Of a stretch of 64,000 bases of DNA, positions 24,320 through 32,436 are shown in pieces. Numbering within the stretch: position 1 is the first letter of the stretch; every line of letters begins with the position of its first letter. The notes below the pieces were generated by a model that was not told the DNA's origin, did not search any database, and saw nothing but the letters and a program-made list of their open reading frames with translations. The DNA comes from Curtobacterium flaccumfaciens pv. betae (lineage in GTDB: Bacteria; Actinomycetota; Actinomycetes; Actinomycetales; Microbacteriaceae), in NCBI RefSeq assembly GCF_026241855.1, contig NZ_JAPJDC010000001.1:1612001-1676000 (forward strand), in the 5' to 3' direction. Made by a program: the position numbers and the translations under genes.

Positions 24320-25276
24320 GTGCCCGAGACCATGCACCGCCTGCAGCGGGAGATCCAGACCGCCGAGCCGTCGGTCGCGGCCGAGGCGATGGCCCGGACG
24401 CACATCACCCACGGGCTGTCGGTCGAACCGACGGACGCCGAGTTCGTGTTCGAGGAGCGCGTGCGCGGCACGGCACTGCTGTCGCTCGAGTCGACCCGGT
24501 GCACCGGGGTCCTGAGCGGCACGATCGAGCCGGGCGACGCGATGATGATCTTCTGGATGAAGTCCGGGGTCGCCCAGCTCGACGAGAACACCGTGAAGAT
24601 CGGCCGCCCGACGCTCTTCCGTCAGGGGCCCCAGCGCTTCCGCTGGATCGCCTGCAACAAGGACGTCCTGCGCATCGACCGTTCGATCGTCGAGCAGGTC
24701 GCGGCCGAGCGCGGCGACTGGGCACCCGGTCCCATCGAGTTCCGTCCGCGGCACGTCCCCGAGGGCGCGCCGCTCGCTGCCTGGTGGCTCATGGTGCGGT
24801 CCGTCGCGCAAGAGGTGCTGGCCGGACCGGACGCCGTGCCGATCGAACGCGAGCGGGAGCTCGCCCGGTTCGCCGCCGGTGGTCTGCTCACCGCGATCCC
24901 GCACTGGCCGGTCGGGCAGCACGAGCCGGCGATGGCCTCCACCGCCCGCTTCGCCCGTGCCGAGACCTTCCTGCTCGAGCACGCCACCGAGCCGATCACC
25001 GTCGACGACGTCGCCGAGGCCGCCGGCCTGAGCGTGCGCGGCGTGCAGGCGGCGTTCCAGCGGCACCACGGCATCACCCCGACCATGTACCTGCGCCGCA
25101 TCCGGCTGCTGCTCGCCCGCGAACAGCTCGAGTCGGGCGACGGGCGGAGCATCGCCGAGATCGCCCGGGCCACCGGGTTCGCCCACCTCGGCCGGTTCGC
25201 GGGGAGCTACCGCGAGGAGTTCGGCGAGCTGCCCCGGCAGACGGCGTCCACCGCGCGCGACGGCGCCCGCGCGTAG
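24320..25276 (+). CDS. AraC-family regulator
   Basis: The 318-residue protein has a variable N-terminal domain (about 1-190) and a C-terminal AraC double HTH: PITVDDVAEAAGLSVRGVQA, then YLRRIRLLLAREQL and IAEIARATGFAHLGRFAGSY. GTG 24320 has AGGA at the right distance; ATG 24332 is an alternative. It resembles the AraC protein at 56807 in both the HTH and the phrase SVRGxQxAFQR. Confidence 0.87.
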   Translation: MPETMHRLQREIQTAEPSVAAEAMARTHITHGLSVEPTDAEFVFEERVRGTALLSLESTRCTGVLSGTIEPGDAMMIFWMKSGVAQLDENTVKIGRPTLFRQGPQRFRWIACNKDVLRIDRSIVEQVAAERGDWAPGPIEFRPRHVPEGAPLAAWWLMVRSVAQEVLAGPDAVPIERERELARFAAGGLLTAIPHWPVGQHEPAMASTARFARAETFLLEHATEPITVDDVAEAAGLSVRGVQAAFQRHHGITPTMYLRRIRLLLAREQLESGDGRSIAEIARATGFAHLGRFAGSYREEFGELPRQTASTARDGARA

Positions 25277-25395
25277 ACGAGCTGCCGCGCGGGCCCGCAA
25301 GAATCCCGCAACCGCCCGCCGTCCGGCCGATCGCCGACGATCGTCGCCCTACGTTTGCGCTGCACGGACACGCAGCCACGACGACTGGAGACCCC

Positions 25396-26010
25396 ATGGC
25401 CGGCTCAGCAGCACCACCCGTCCCGACCGCGGTCGTCCCGCCGACGACCGATCCGTCGACGTTCGGCCGCCGGCTCGTCGAGGACGCCTCCTACGCCGGT
25501 GAGCACTTCGTCTTCACCGCACTGCTCGGATCCCCGCTGCTGCCCCGGATCGTCCGTCGGCTGCTGCTCCGTGCCGCCGGTGCACACGCCGAGTCCGGTG
25601 TGGGCACCGGGTTCTCGCTGACGGGCGACCCGAAGCACCTCACGATCGGCCGGGGCGTCTTCTGCAACCGGAACGTGACCGTCGAGGCCGTCGCCCCCGT
25701 GACGATCGGTGCGAACACCGCGATCGGGATGCAGGTGCTCATCATGACGAGCCACCACGAGATCGACGCCGAGGGCCGCTGGAGCGACGTCGCGACCGGC
25801 CGCCCGGTGGTCGTCGAGGAGCACGTCTGGATCGGTGGCCGCGCCACGATCCTGCCCGGCGCCCACATCGAGCACGATGTCGTGGTCGCCGCCGGCGCCG
25901 TGGTCGTCGGCCGCCTGGCGGCGCACGGCGTCTACGCCGGCGTCCCCGCCAAGCGGATCCGCGAGCTCGCCCCGTCCGCGCGGCCGCCGGTGGTGGACCC
26001 CACCGCCTGA
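25396..26010 (+). CDS. Acyltransferase with left-handed beta-helix (maltose/galactoside acetyltransferase type)
   Basis: The 204-residue protein has hexapeptide repeats from about residue 80: LTIGRGVFCNRNVTVE, PVTIGANTAIGMQV, then the catalytic-type histidine in MTSHHEID, and VWIGGRATILPGAHI with VVVAAGAVVVG. It transfers an acetyl group from acetyl-CoA to a sugar or glycan. ATG 25396 has a TGGAG site. Confidence 0.88.
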   Translation: MAGSAAPPVPTAVVPPTTDPSTFGRRLVEDASYAGEHFVFTALLGSPLLPRIVRRLLLRAAGAHAESGVGTGFSLTGDPKHLTIGRGVFCNRNVTVEAVAPVTIGANTAIGMQVLIMTSHHEIDAEGRWSDVATGRPVVVEEHVWIGGRATILPGAHIEHDVVVAAGAVVVGRLAAHGVYAGVPAKRIRELAPSARPPVVDPTA

Positions 26011-26011
26011 C

Positions 26012-26053
26012 GGACTGGAGGCGCGTGGCGGCGCCGCCACGTGCCTCCCGTCC
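26012..26053. repeat. REP-like element, copy 3
   Basis: GGACTGGAGGC ... GTGCCTCCCGTCC, 42 bp, directly after the acetyltransferase stop codon. Confidence 0.75.
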
Positions 26054-26106
26054 GGCGTTGGTGCTGCTTCGAAGACGCCGGCGTGCTGCTGTGACGCCGC
26101 CCCGCC

Positions 26107-26140
26107 GTCGAGACGCCGCCGAATGTGGAGGCGTCTCGAC
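26107..26140. promoter_or_regulatory. Inverted repeat before the VOC gene
   Basis: GTCGAGACGCC (26107-26117) and GGCGTCTCGAC (26130-26140) are perfect 11-bp arms around 12 bp, about 110 bp before the VOC gene. The flanking 26060-26190 is rich in further GACGCC/GGCGTC words. It may be an operator or a terminator. Confidence 0.4.
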
Positions 26141-26252
26141 GACCTGGCGGCGCCGGACGAAGACGACGGCGTCTCCGTCCGCGGGGACGCGCACTCTGCC
26201 AGCATGATCACGACGCGGGCGACGGCGCCCGCGCAGGACGAGGGAGACCGTC

Positions 26253-26669
26253 ATGACCGTTCGCCTCAACCCCTACCTCGGGTTCCGGAGCGGCGCCCGC
26301 GAAGCGCTCGAGTTCTACCACTCGGTCTTCGGCGGCACGCTCACCATCGGCACGTTCGGTGAAGCCGGCATGAGCCAGGACCCCGCCGACGCCGACAAGG
26401 TGATGCACGGGCAGCTCGACGGCGACCAGGGCCTGCTCCTGATGGCCTCGGACGCGCCGTCCGGCATGCCGACACCGGCGGAGAGCAGCATCTCGCTCTC
26501 GCTCAGCGGCGACGACCACGAACTGCTGACGCGGTGGTGGAACGGCCTCGCCCAGGGCGCGACGATCGTCGAACCACTCACCACCGCGCCCTGGGGCGAC
26601 ACCTTCGGCATGCTGACCGATCGCCACGGGGTGTCGTGGCTGGTCAACATCAGCGGCGCGACGAGCTGA
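26253..26669 (+). CDS. VOC-family (PhnB-like) protein
   Basis: The 138-residue protein follows the PhnB/3-demethylubiquinone VOC pattern: NPYLGFRSGAREALEFYHSVFGG at the start, KVMHGQLDGDQGLLLMASD in the middle and WGDTFGMLTDRHGVSWLVNI at the end. The family contains glyoxalase-fold metal enzymes and resistance proteins; the exact job is unknown. ATG 26253 has a GAGGGAGA site. The 3' end overlaps the convergent methyltransferase remnant by 20 bp. Confidence 0.88.
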   Translation: MTVRLNPYLGFRSGAREALEFYHSVFGGTLTIGTFGEAGMSQDPADADKVMHGQLDGDQGLLLMASDAPSGMPTPAESSISLSLSGDDHELLTRWWNGLAQGATIVEPLTTAPWGDTFGMLTDRHGVSWLVNISGATS

Positions 26670-27597
26670 GCGGCACCGAACCCACGCGCGCCGGCACCGG
26701 CCACCGCGGCACCCAGCACCGGACCTGCTCGGCGTAGCGGCGGAAGTCGTCGCCGAACCGTTCCGCCAGGTCCGATTCCTCGAGCGGGCGGACGATGCAG
26801 TTCCAGACCACGGAACCGGCGATCGCGTAGACGACGACCAGCCACGACGACAGCAGCAGGCCGACGGCGACGCCCTGGGTGATGCCGGCCAGTGCCATCG
26901 GGTTGCGCACCGACCGGTACGGCCCGGCGACCACCAGGCGGTTCGCGGTGGCCGAGGGCAGCGGTGTGCCCTCGCCCTTCGTCGACATCGCCGCTGCCGA
27001 CGCGATGCCGAGCGCGCTGGCCAGCAGGAGCACGACCACACCGACGACGGTGAGGGCGGTGACGTAGGGTGTCGGCAGCTGCGGGTGCAGGCCCCAGCGG
27101 TGCTCGGCGAACGCGATGACCAGGGGGAACACCCCGAGGAACAGGCCCCAGAAGACGACGATCTGCAGCACGGTCGCGGTGACGTGCCGGGAACGCGGGG
27201 CCGCGGCATCAGCCGTCCGGATCCGCAGCGGGCCGCTCGTCACCCACTCCGTCGGGACCCGTCCGAGCAGGACGAGGGCGAGGGCGACCGTCGAACCCAC
27301 CGTGGCGGCCAGCATGACGAGCACGCCCCAGCCCGCCTCGCCGATGACGGTGGCCCAGACGCTCAGGGCGACGAGCACCAGGGCGGTCCACACCGTCGTG
27401 ACCACCGCGGCGGCTCGGACCCCGGCGGCGGCGAGCGCCTAGCCGACGACGAACAGCGGGACGTCGAACACCGCGACGAGCACCGGGTCGAGCGAGCCGA
27501 GCGTCGCCGTGCGGATCCACGGCAGCGTCGCGACGGCGATCCACCAGGCCGCTCCGCCGACGGCTTGCAGCGCGTAGTACCGCCGGCCCCAGGACAT
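26650..27597 (-). pseudogene. ICMT-type methyltransferase membrane protein, interrupted by an in-frame TAG
   Basis: From ATG 27597 the frame reads 52 codons (MSWGRRYYALQAVGG, then VAVFDVPLFVVG), meets TAG at 27441-27439 and continues in the same frame as ALAAAGVRAAAVVTTVWTAL to the true stop at 26650. The C-terminus has the isoprenylcysteine-methyltransferase-like motif GPYRSVRNPMALAG. A single change (for example from TGG) would explain it. The promoter looks intact: TACCGT 6 nt before ATG. Restart at GTG 27405 is possible but would lose two helices. Confidence 0.75.
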
Positions 27598-27661
27598 GGG
27601 TGCACGGTAGCAGTGCGCGGCGAGGGCCCGGGCCGTGGCCGCCCTCGCTCCCGCTGGTGGG

Positions 27662-27808
27662 TCAGTCGGTGTGGTTGATCTGTCCGAGCCAGCGGCCGAA
27701 GGACGGGGTGCGCTCGTCGTGCAGGCTGGGCAGGACGGGCTTCGGCAGGCAGGTGCGCTCGTCGGTGACGGTTCCGGTGCCGGTGCTCTTGTGGAGGTCG
27801 AGGCTCAT
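27662..27808 (-). CDS. Small hypothetical protein, 48 residues
   Basis: ATG 27808 has a strong AAGGAG site, which supports a real gene despite the size. The peptide MSLDLHKSTGTGTVTDERTC continues to a C-terminus FGRWLGQINHTD with conserved-looking tryptophan. One cysteine, no membrane segment. Family not recognised. Confidence 0.5.
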   Translation of the reverse strand: MSLDLHKSTGTGTVTDERTCLPKPVLPSLHDERTPSFGRWLGQINHTD

Positions 27809-27884
27809 GGTGGGCTCCTTCGTAGTCGGTGGAGAGTTCGACACCGGGCGGGGCCGTTCCATTCCCACCCGATGCCGTCGCGGT

Positions 27885-27959
27885 CCGGTGCAGCGCGGTC
27901 CGGCGCAGCGCGTTCCGGTGCGTCGCGTTCCGGTGCGTCGCGTTCTGGTGCGTCGCGTT
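27885..27959. repeat. Five tandem 15-bp repeats
   Basis: Five units of CCGGTGCGTCGCGTT (two exact, three with one to four changes), in the gap between the small gene and the alcohol dehydrogenase stop codon. The last copies lie next to that stop. Confidence 0.8.
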
Positions 27960-27963
27960 CGGT

Positions 27964-29184
27964 TCAGGAGGTGCCGAGCTCGACCTTGATCCAGCCGGGT
28001 TCGCGTCGGTCGAACGCCTGGTAGGCAGCGATCGCGTCGGTGATCGGCTCGTGCTCGGTGATCAGGGCCGTCGGGTCGAACTGTCCGGCGGCCACCATGT
28101 CGATCAGCGGTGGGGTGACGGAGTGGTGGTCGCAGTTCCCCATCCGCACGGTCAGGTTCTTGAGCATCGCCTCGCCGATCGGGTAGTGCTCGGCCGTCGG
28201 TCCGTACACCCCGATGATCCCGATGCGGCCGTACTTCGCCACGCTCGCCACCGCCCAGCGAGCCACCTGCGAGGGGCCGTCACCGGGCTTCCACTGCTGC
28301 TGCGCACCGAAGCCGTCGGGCGCGGCATCGGGTGCGACCGCGGCGACCTCGGCGTCGAACGCCGCCGCCTGGTCCTGGTCGACCGCCGCCGGGCCGCGCT
28401 TCGGGCGTTCGGCGTCCACGCCGACTGCGTCGATCACGCAGTCCGCGCCGATGCCGTCGGTCAGCGACATGATCGTCTCGACCGGGTCCTCGGCGTTGTA
28501 GTCGACGACCTCGCAGTGCTGGGCGAGCGCGGCAGCGAGCCGGGTCTCCTCGCCGTCGACGACGATGACGCGGGCCGCACCCTGCTTGTACGCCGAGGCC
28601 GCCGCGAACTGTCCGACGATCCCGGCGCCGAACACCACCACGACGTCACCGCGCGTGACTCCCGCGAGCTCCGCGCCGAACCACCCCGTGGGGAAGATGT
28701 CGGACAGCAGGATCGCCTGCTCGTCGGAGACGGTGTCCGGGAGCGGGTGCATGGTGTTGCGGGCCCACGGGACGCGGACGTACTCCGCCTGCATGCCGTC
28801 CACCGGTCCGGTCGAGGCCGGGCCGCCGAAGAACGCGGTGCCCGCCTGCGGTCCGTTGCTGTTCGAGCGGTCGCACTGGGCGGTCTTGCCCATCCGGCAG
28901 TACCGGCAGGCACCGCAGGACACCGTGGAGTTGATGACGACGCGGTCGCCGGGGCTGAAGCCGCGCACCGCGTCCCCGACCTCGGTGACGACGCCGACGG
29001 CCTCGTGACCGAGGATGGTGCCCTCGACCATCGGCGCCATCGTGCCGCGGACGAAGTGCAGGTCGGTACCGCAGATCGCACTGCGGGTGATCCGGACGAT
29101 CGCGTCCTCCGGGTCCTGGATCGTCGGCTCCGGGACCTCGTCGAGCCGGATGTCGCCGATGCCGTGCCACACGACTGCGCGCAT
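27964..29184 (-). CDS. Zinc-dependent alcohol/formaldehyde dehydrogenase-like
   Basis: The 406-residue MDR protein has the catalytic zinc site CGTDLHF and GHEAVGVV, the structural zinc cysteines CGACRYCRMGKTAQC, and a Rossmann motif VVVFGAGIVGQFAA. The segment near 250-300 is longer than in simple alcohol dehydrogenases, as in glutathione-independent formaldehyde dehydrogenases. It oxidises an alcohol or aldehyde adduct with NAD(P). ATG 29184 has AGGAAGAG upstream. Confidence 0.88.
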   Translation of the reverse strand: MRAVVWHGIGDIRLDEVPEPTIQDPEDAIVRITRSAICGTDLHFVRGTMAPMVEGTILGHEAVGVVTEVGDAVRGFSPGDRVVINSTVSCGACRYCRMGKTAQCDRSNSNGPQAGTAFFGGPASTGPVDGMQAEYVRVPWARNTMHPLPDTVSDEQAILLSDIFPTGWFGAELAGVTRGDVVVVFGAGIVGQFAAASAYKQGAARVIVVDGEETRLAAALAQHCEVVDYNAEDPVETIMSLTDGIGADCVIDAVGVDAERPKRGPAAVDQDQAAAFDAEVAAVAPDAAPDGFGAQQQWKPGDGPSQVARWAVASVAKYGRIGIIGVYGPTAEHYPIGEAMLKNLTVRMGNCDHHSVTPPLIDMVAAGQFDPTALITEHEPITDAIAAYQAFDRREPGWIKVELGTS

Positions 29185-29307
29185 GTCATGCCTCTTCCTG
29201 TTCGGGTGCGGGGTTCGCAGGGTCAGGAAACGCGCGAGGGGCTGGGCACGGTCGGAGGCGCATCCGCCCTGCGCAGTCGTCCAGCACCGTCGGGTTGTCT
29301 CGACGGC

Positions 29308-29646
29308 ATGAGCGAGCACGACGACGAGCAGACCCGGGCCGACTTCGACGACGCGGTGAACATGACCGCCACCGAGCTGCGGAAGTGGCTCGAGACCGAC
29401 GAGTCGAAGTCCGTCGGGCAGAAGCCGTCCGGCGGCGGCGAGTCGACCGGCCACGAGAGCGGTCGGCACATCATCCGCATCCTCGAGAAGCACAAGGCCG
29501 ACCGCACCGACGACGACCTGGCGCACATGCGGAAGGTCGTCGGCTACGTCGCCCGGCACTCGGAACAGCGTCCCGACGGCGACGTGCACGACACCCCCTG
29601 GCGGTACTCGCTCATGAACTGGGGCCACGACCCGGAGAAGCACTGA
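29308..29646 (+). CDS. DUF3140 protein
   Basis: The 112-residue hydrophilic protein matches DUF3140: FDDAVNMTATELRKWLETDES, then SGRHIIRILEKHKADRTDDD and HMRKVVGYVARHSEQRP ending DTPWRYSLMNWGHDP. Relatives often occur with stress genes and carry a helix-loop region that may bind DNA; function not shown. Charged, no signal peptide. Confidence 0.85.
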   Translation: MSEHDDEQTRADFDDAVNMTATELRKWLETDESKSVGQKPSGGGESTGHESGRHIIRILEKHKADRTDDDLAHMRKVVGYVARHSEQRPDGDVHDTPWRYSLMNWGHDPEKH

Positions 29647-29669
29647 CGGCATCGGGCAGAATGGGTGGC

Positions 29670-29885
29670 GTGAACGAGACGGGCATGCCGCGCTTCCGAC
29701 GGATCTGGTCGACCGTGCAGGTCGGTGTCCTCGCGATCGCCGTCGCGTTCTGCGTCGTGATGCTCGTGATCGGGCAGGGCAAGCTCGACCGGGTGTACGC
29801 GGTCGCCGCGGTGTTCTTCGGACTCGCCCTGGTCGGGCACAGCACCTACCTGTGGCTCGTCGCCCGGGCGAACCGCCGTCCCTGA
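29670..29885 (+). CDS. Small membrane protein
   Basis: The 71-residue protein has two hydrophobic helices (VGVLAIAVAFCVVMLVIG and VYAVAAVFFGLALVG) and a positive C-terminus. GTG 29670 is preferred: CAGAAT lies 7 nt upstream as a -10, as in other leaderless genes here. ATG 29661 is an alternative. Family not recognised. Confidence 0.65.
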   Translation: MNETGMPRFRRIWSTVQVGVLAIAVAFCVVMLVIGQGKLDRVYAVAAVFFGLALVGHSTYLWLVARANRRP

Positions 29886-29927
29886 GCGGGCAGCGCGGGA
29901 CCGACCGGGTCGGCTGCGCGGGCCCGG

Positions 29928-30776
29928 CTAGGCGTTCTGGTGGACCCGCAACCAGTCGATCGTCATCTGCTGCGGGAACCGCGTCGAGGCGTCGGGCGAA
30001 CCCGGCCAGTTCCCGCCGACCGCGACGTTGAGGATCACGAAGAACGGCTTGTCGAACACCCACGTCGCCGAGCCGACGTCGGCCCGGGTGACCGTCCGGT
30101 ACGCGACACCGTCGACCGTCCAGGTGATCGAGCCGGGGCGCCAGTCGACCCCGTACACGTGGAAGTCGTCGGCGAAGGCTGCTCCGGACGGAGCCGTGTA
30201 CGCCGCCGAGATGCCCTGCGCGCCGGAGTACCCGGGCCCGTGCACCGTGCCGTGCACGATCCCCGGCTCGTACCCGACGTTCTCCATGACGTCGATCTCC
30301 CCGCACGCCGGCCACCCGACCTGCCCGATGTCCGCGCCGAGCATCCAGAACGCCGGCCAGATGCCCTGACCGCGGGGGATCCGGATCCGCGCCTCGATGC
30401 GGCCGTACTGCGCGGTGTAGGTGCTCTCGGACTTCAGTCGGGCCGACGAGTACGAGCCGTCGGCCTCGCGGTGTGCGGTGATCACGAGGTTGCCGGCCCC
30501 GTCGAGCGCCGCGTTCCGCCGCGAGTCCGTGTAGGTCTGCAGCTCGGCGTTGCCCCACCCGCCGGCACCCAGGTCGTACCGCCAGATCCCCGGGTTCGGC
30601 GCGCTGCCGGCCGGGCCGTCGAACTCGTCGGCGGCGAGCAGCACCGGGGCGGCAGCCGACGGGGTCGCTGCCTGCGCCGACCCGTCCGCGCCGATCGCCG
30701 TCGCGCCGAGGGCCGTCGTCGCGGCTCCGGCGAGTCCGAGCGTCATGAAGCGCCGTCGATCGATGTGCTGGTCCAT
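29928..30776 (-). CDS. Secreted glycoside hydrolase family 16 beta-glucanase
   Basis: The 282-residue protein starts with a Tat-type signal (DRRRFMTLGLAGAATTALG) and carries a GH16 domain with the catalytic motif E160-I-D162-V-M-E165. WRYDLGAGGWGNAELQTYT and GIWPAFWMLG are typical of laminarinase-type endo-1,3-beta-glucanases. It would cleave fungal or plant beta-glucan outside the cell. ATG 30776 has an AGGGAG site. Confidence 0.92.
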   Translation of the reverse strand: MDQHIDRRRFMTLGLAGAATTALGATAIGADGSAQAATPSAAAPVLLAADEFDGPAGSAPNPGIWRYDLGAGGWGNAELQTYTDSRRNAALDGAGNLVITAHREADGSYSSARLKSESTYTAQYGRIEARIRIPRGQGIWPAFWMLGADIGQVGWPACGEIDVMENVGYEPGIVHGTVHGPGYSGAQGISAAYTAPSGAAFADDFHVYGVDWRPGSITWTVDGVAYRTVTRADVGSATWVFDKPFFVILNVAVGGNWPGSPDASTRFPQQMTIDWLRVHQNA

Positions 30777-30901
30777 GTCGTGCTCCCTGCAGCGCGATGG
30801 TGGTGTGGTCGTCGGATCATGCACCATCCGGACGAGTCAGGCCAGGGCCGCACCGTGGTTGATCCGCCCCGCGCAGACCGCAGCCGGCGCCGACGGACCC
30901 G

Positions 30902-31162
30902 TCAGCCGAAGCGCATCGCCAGCGGCACGAGCAGGCCCGCGACCCAGACGAGCACCATCACGAGGGCGCCGACCGCGATGAGCCGTCGGCGACGCCGCAG
31001 CTTCGGGCTCCGCTCCTCGCCCCACATCTGTGCACGGACCAGCACCCGGTTCGCCTGCTCGACGACCTTCCGCACCTCGGGGTCGTCGACGTCGAGGACA
31101 CCGGAGCGGGCGTGCTCGGCGATGACCGCGGCTTCGTCGACGGTCAGGTCGTCCTTGCGCAT
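30902..31162 (-). CDS. Small membrane protein, unknown
   Basis: The 86-residue protein has a charged N-terminal domain (MRKDDLTVDEAAVIAEHARS, DVDDPEVRKVVEQANRVL) and one C-terminal helix (LIAVGALVMVLVWVAGLLVP) after a KLRRRRR stop-transfer cluster. A GGAG site precedes ATG 31162. Tail-anchored topology is likely. Family not recognised. Confidence 0.65.
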   Translation of the reverse strand: MRKDDLTVDEAAVIAEHARSGVLDVDDPEVRKVVEQANRVLVRAQMWGEERSPKLRRRRRLIAVGALVMVLVWVAGLLVPLAMRFG

Positions 31163-31237
31163 GCTCCATCTTCGCACCGCGTGCAGGGGTACGACCCGGC
31201 TGTGCGGGAACGGACCACGGCCGGGTACCAAGGACAC

Positions 31238-32197
31238 ATGGGACATCGGTACCGCGGGAAGATCGTCGTCATCACCGGAGCATCGAGCGGCATCGGGAGG
31301 GCCGCCGCACACGAGTTCGCCCGGCAGGGCGCCACGCTCGTGCTCGCCGCACGCGGGCACGACTCGCTCGAGGCCGCAGCCGCCGAGTGCCGGAAGCTCG
31401 GCGCCGAGGCGACCGCGATCCCGACGGACGTCGCCGACGAGCACCAGGTCAAGGACCTCATCGGCACGGTGACGACCCGCTTCGGTCGCATCGACGTCTT
31501 CGTCGGCAACGCGGCCCTGTTCGTCTACGGCCTGTTCGAGCAGACCCCCACCGAGGCGTTCAAGCGCGTCGTCGACACGAACCTGTACGGGCACCTCAAC
31601 GCCGTCACGCACCTGCTGCCGCACTGGAAGCAGCGCGGGAAGGGCACCTACGTGCTCGTCGGCTCGATCCAGTCGCTGCTCTCGGCGCCGTACCAGTCGG
31701 CGTACGTCACGAGCAAGCACGCGGCCCTCGGCCTGGTCGACGTGCTCGGCGACGAGTTCGCGGGCACCGGCATCAGGTTCACCGCACTGCTGCCGTCCAC
31801 GATCGACACCCCGATCTACCAGAACGGTGCCAACTACACCGGCAAGACCTCGCACCCGCTGCCGCCCACCGTCTCGGTCGAGCGGGCCGGCCGTGCCGTC
31901 GTGCAGGCCGCCACGCACCCCAGGCGCTACCGCTTCGTCGGACGGATCCAGGCGTCGCTCGTGCCGCTGCAGTACGTGTTCCCGGGCCTGTTCCACAAGA
32001 TCACGAAGCCCATGGTGGAGACGTTCGCGCTCCGTGGCAAGGGCGCCCCGACCGACGGGAACCTCTACGCCCCCGCCGACGCCGCGAACGCGACGAACGG
32101 CGGCTGGGTCGCGAAGCGACGGCGCGTCACGCGCCCCGTGCTGTGGGCCGGAGCGCTCGTCGCGGTCGCGGCCGTCGCCCTGCGCCGGCGCCGCTGA
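31238..32197 (+). CDS. SDR oxidoreductase with C-terminal membrane anchor
   Basis: The 319-residue SDR has TGASSGIGRAAAHEFARQGA, GNAALFVYG, a serine in VGSIQS and YVTSKHA. The last 20 residues (VLWAGALVAVAAVALRRRR) form a hydrophobic helix with a basic end, so the enzyme is probably membrane-bound. ATG 31238 has AAGGA upstream. It stands alone; substrate unknown. Confidence 0.87.
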   Translation: MGHRYRGKIVVITGASSGIGRAAAHEFARQGATLVLAARGHDSLEAAAAECRKLGAEATAIPTDVADEHQVKDLIGTVTTRFGRIDVFVGNAALFVYGLFEQTPTEAFKRVVDTNLYGHLNAVTHLLPHWKQRGKGTYVLVGSIQSLLSAPYQSAYVTSKHAALGLVDVLGDEFAGTGIRFTALLPSTIDTPIYQNGANYTGKTSHPLPPTVSVERAGRAVVQAATHPRRYRFVGRIQASLVPLQYVFPGLFHKITKPMVETFALRGKGAPTDGNLYAPADAANATNGGWVAKRRRVTRPVLWAGALVAVAAVALRRRR

Positions 32198-32198
32198 C

Positions 32199-32240
32199 GG
32201 CCTGGAGGCACGGTGCCAGCCCGCACCGTGCCTCCCGTCC
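32199..32240. repeat. REP-like element, copy 4
   Basis: GGCCTGGAGGC ... GTGCCTCCCGTCC, 42 bp, two bases after the SDR stop codon. Confidence 0.75.
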
Positions 32241-32356
32241 GCCCGTGCGTGCGTGCACAGCCGGGCGCACCTCCCCGAACCGGGCGTACCTGCGGAAACG
32301 GGCGTACCTGCCGGAACCGGGCGTACCTGGCGGAACCGGGCGTGCCCAGCGGAACC

Positions 32357-32393
32357 GGGCGTACCTGCCGTGTTCTTCTTGGCAGGTACGCCC
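32357..32393. repeat. 37-nt hairpin, copy 1, with tandem GGGCGTACCTG words
   Basis: GGGCGTACCTGCC (32357-32369) pairs with 32381-32393 around an 11-base loop. Five spaced copies of the word GGGCG[TC][AG]CC lead up to it from about 32266, each about 18 bp apart. Confidence 0.75.
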
Positions 32394-32436
32394 GATCTCG
32401 CCAGGTATCGCAGCCGTTCTGGGAAGGAACGGACGG

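Noticed and set aside
29661..29669. ATG 29661 as start of the small membrane protein
   Set aside because: The ATG lies within the CAGAAT hexamer; GTG 29670 at 7 nt from it fits the leaderless pattern better. Not fully excluded.
29185..30558. N-terminal extension of the alcohol dehydrogenase
   Set aside because: Open by chance in GC-rich DNA; it is antisense to DUF3140 and overlaps the GH16 gene in another frame.
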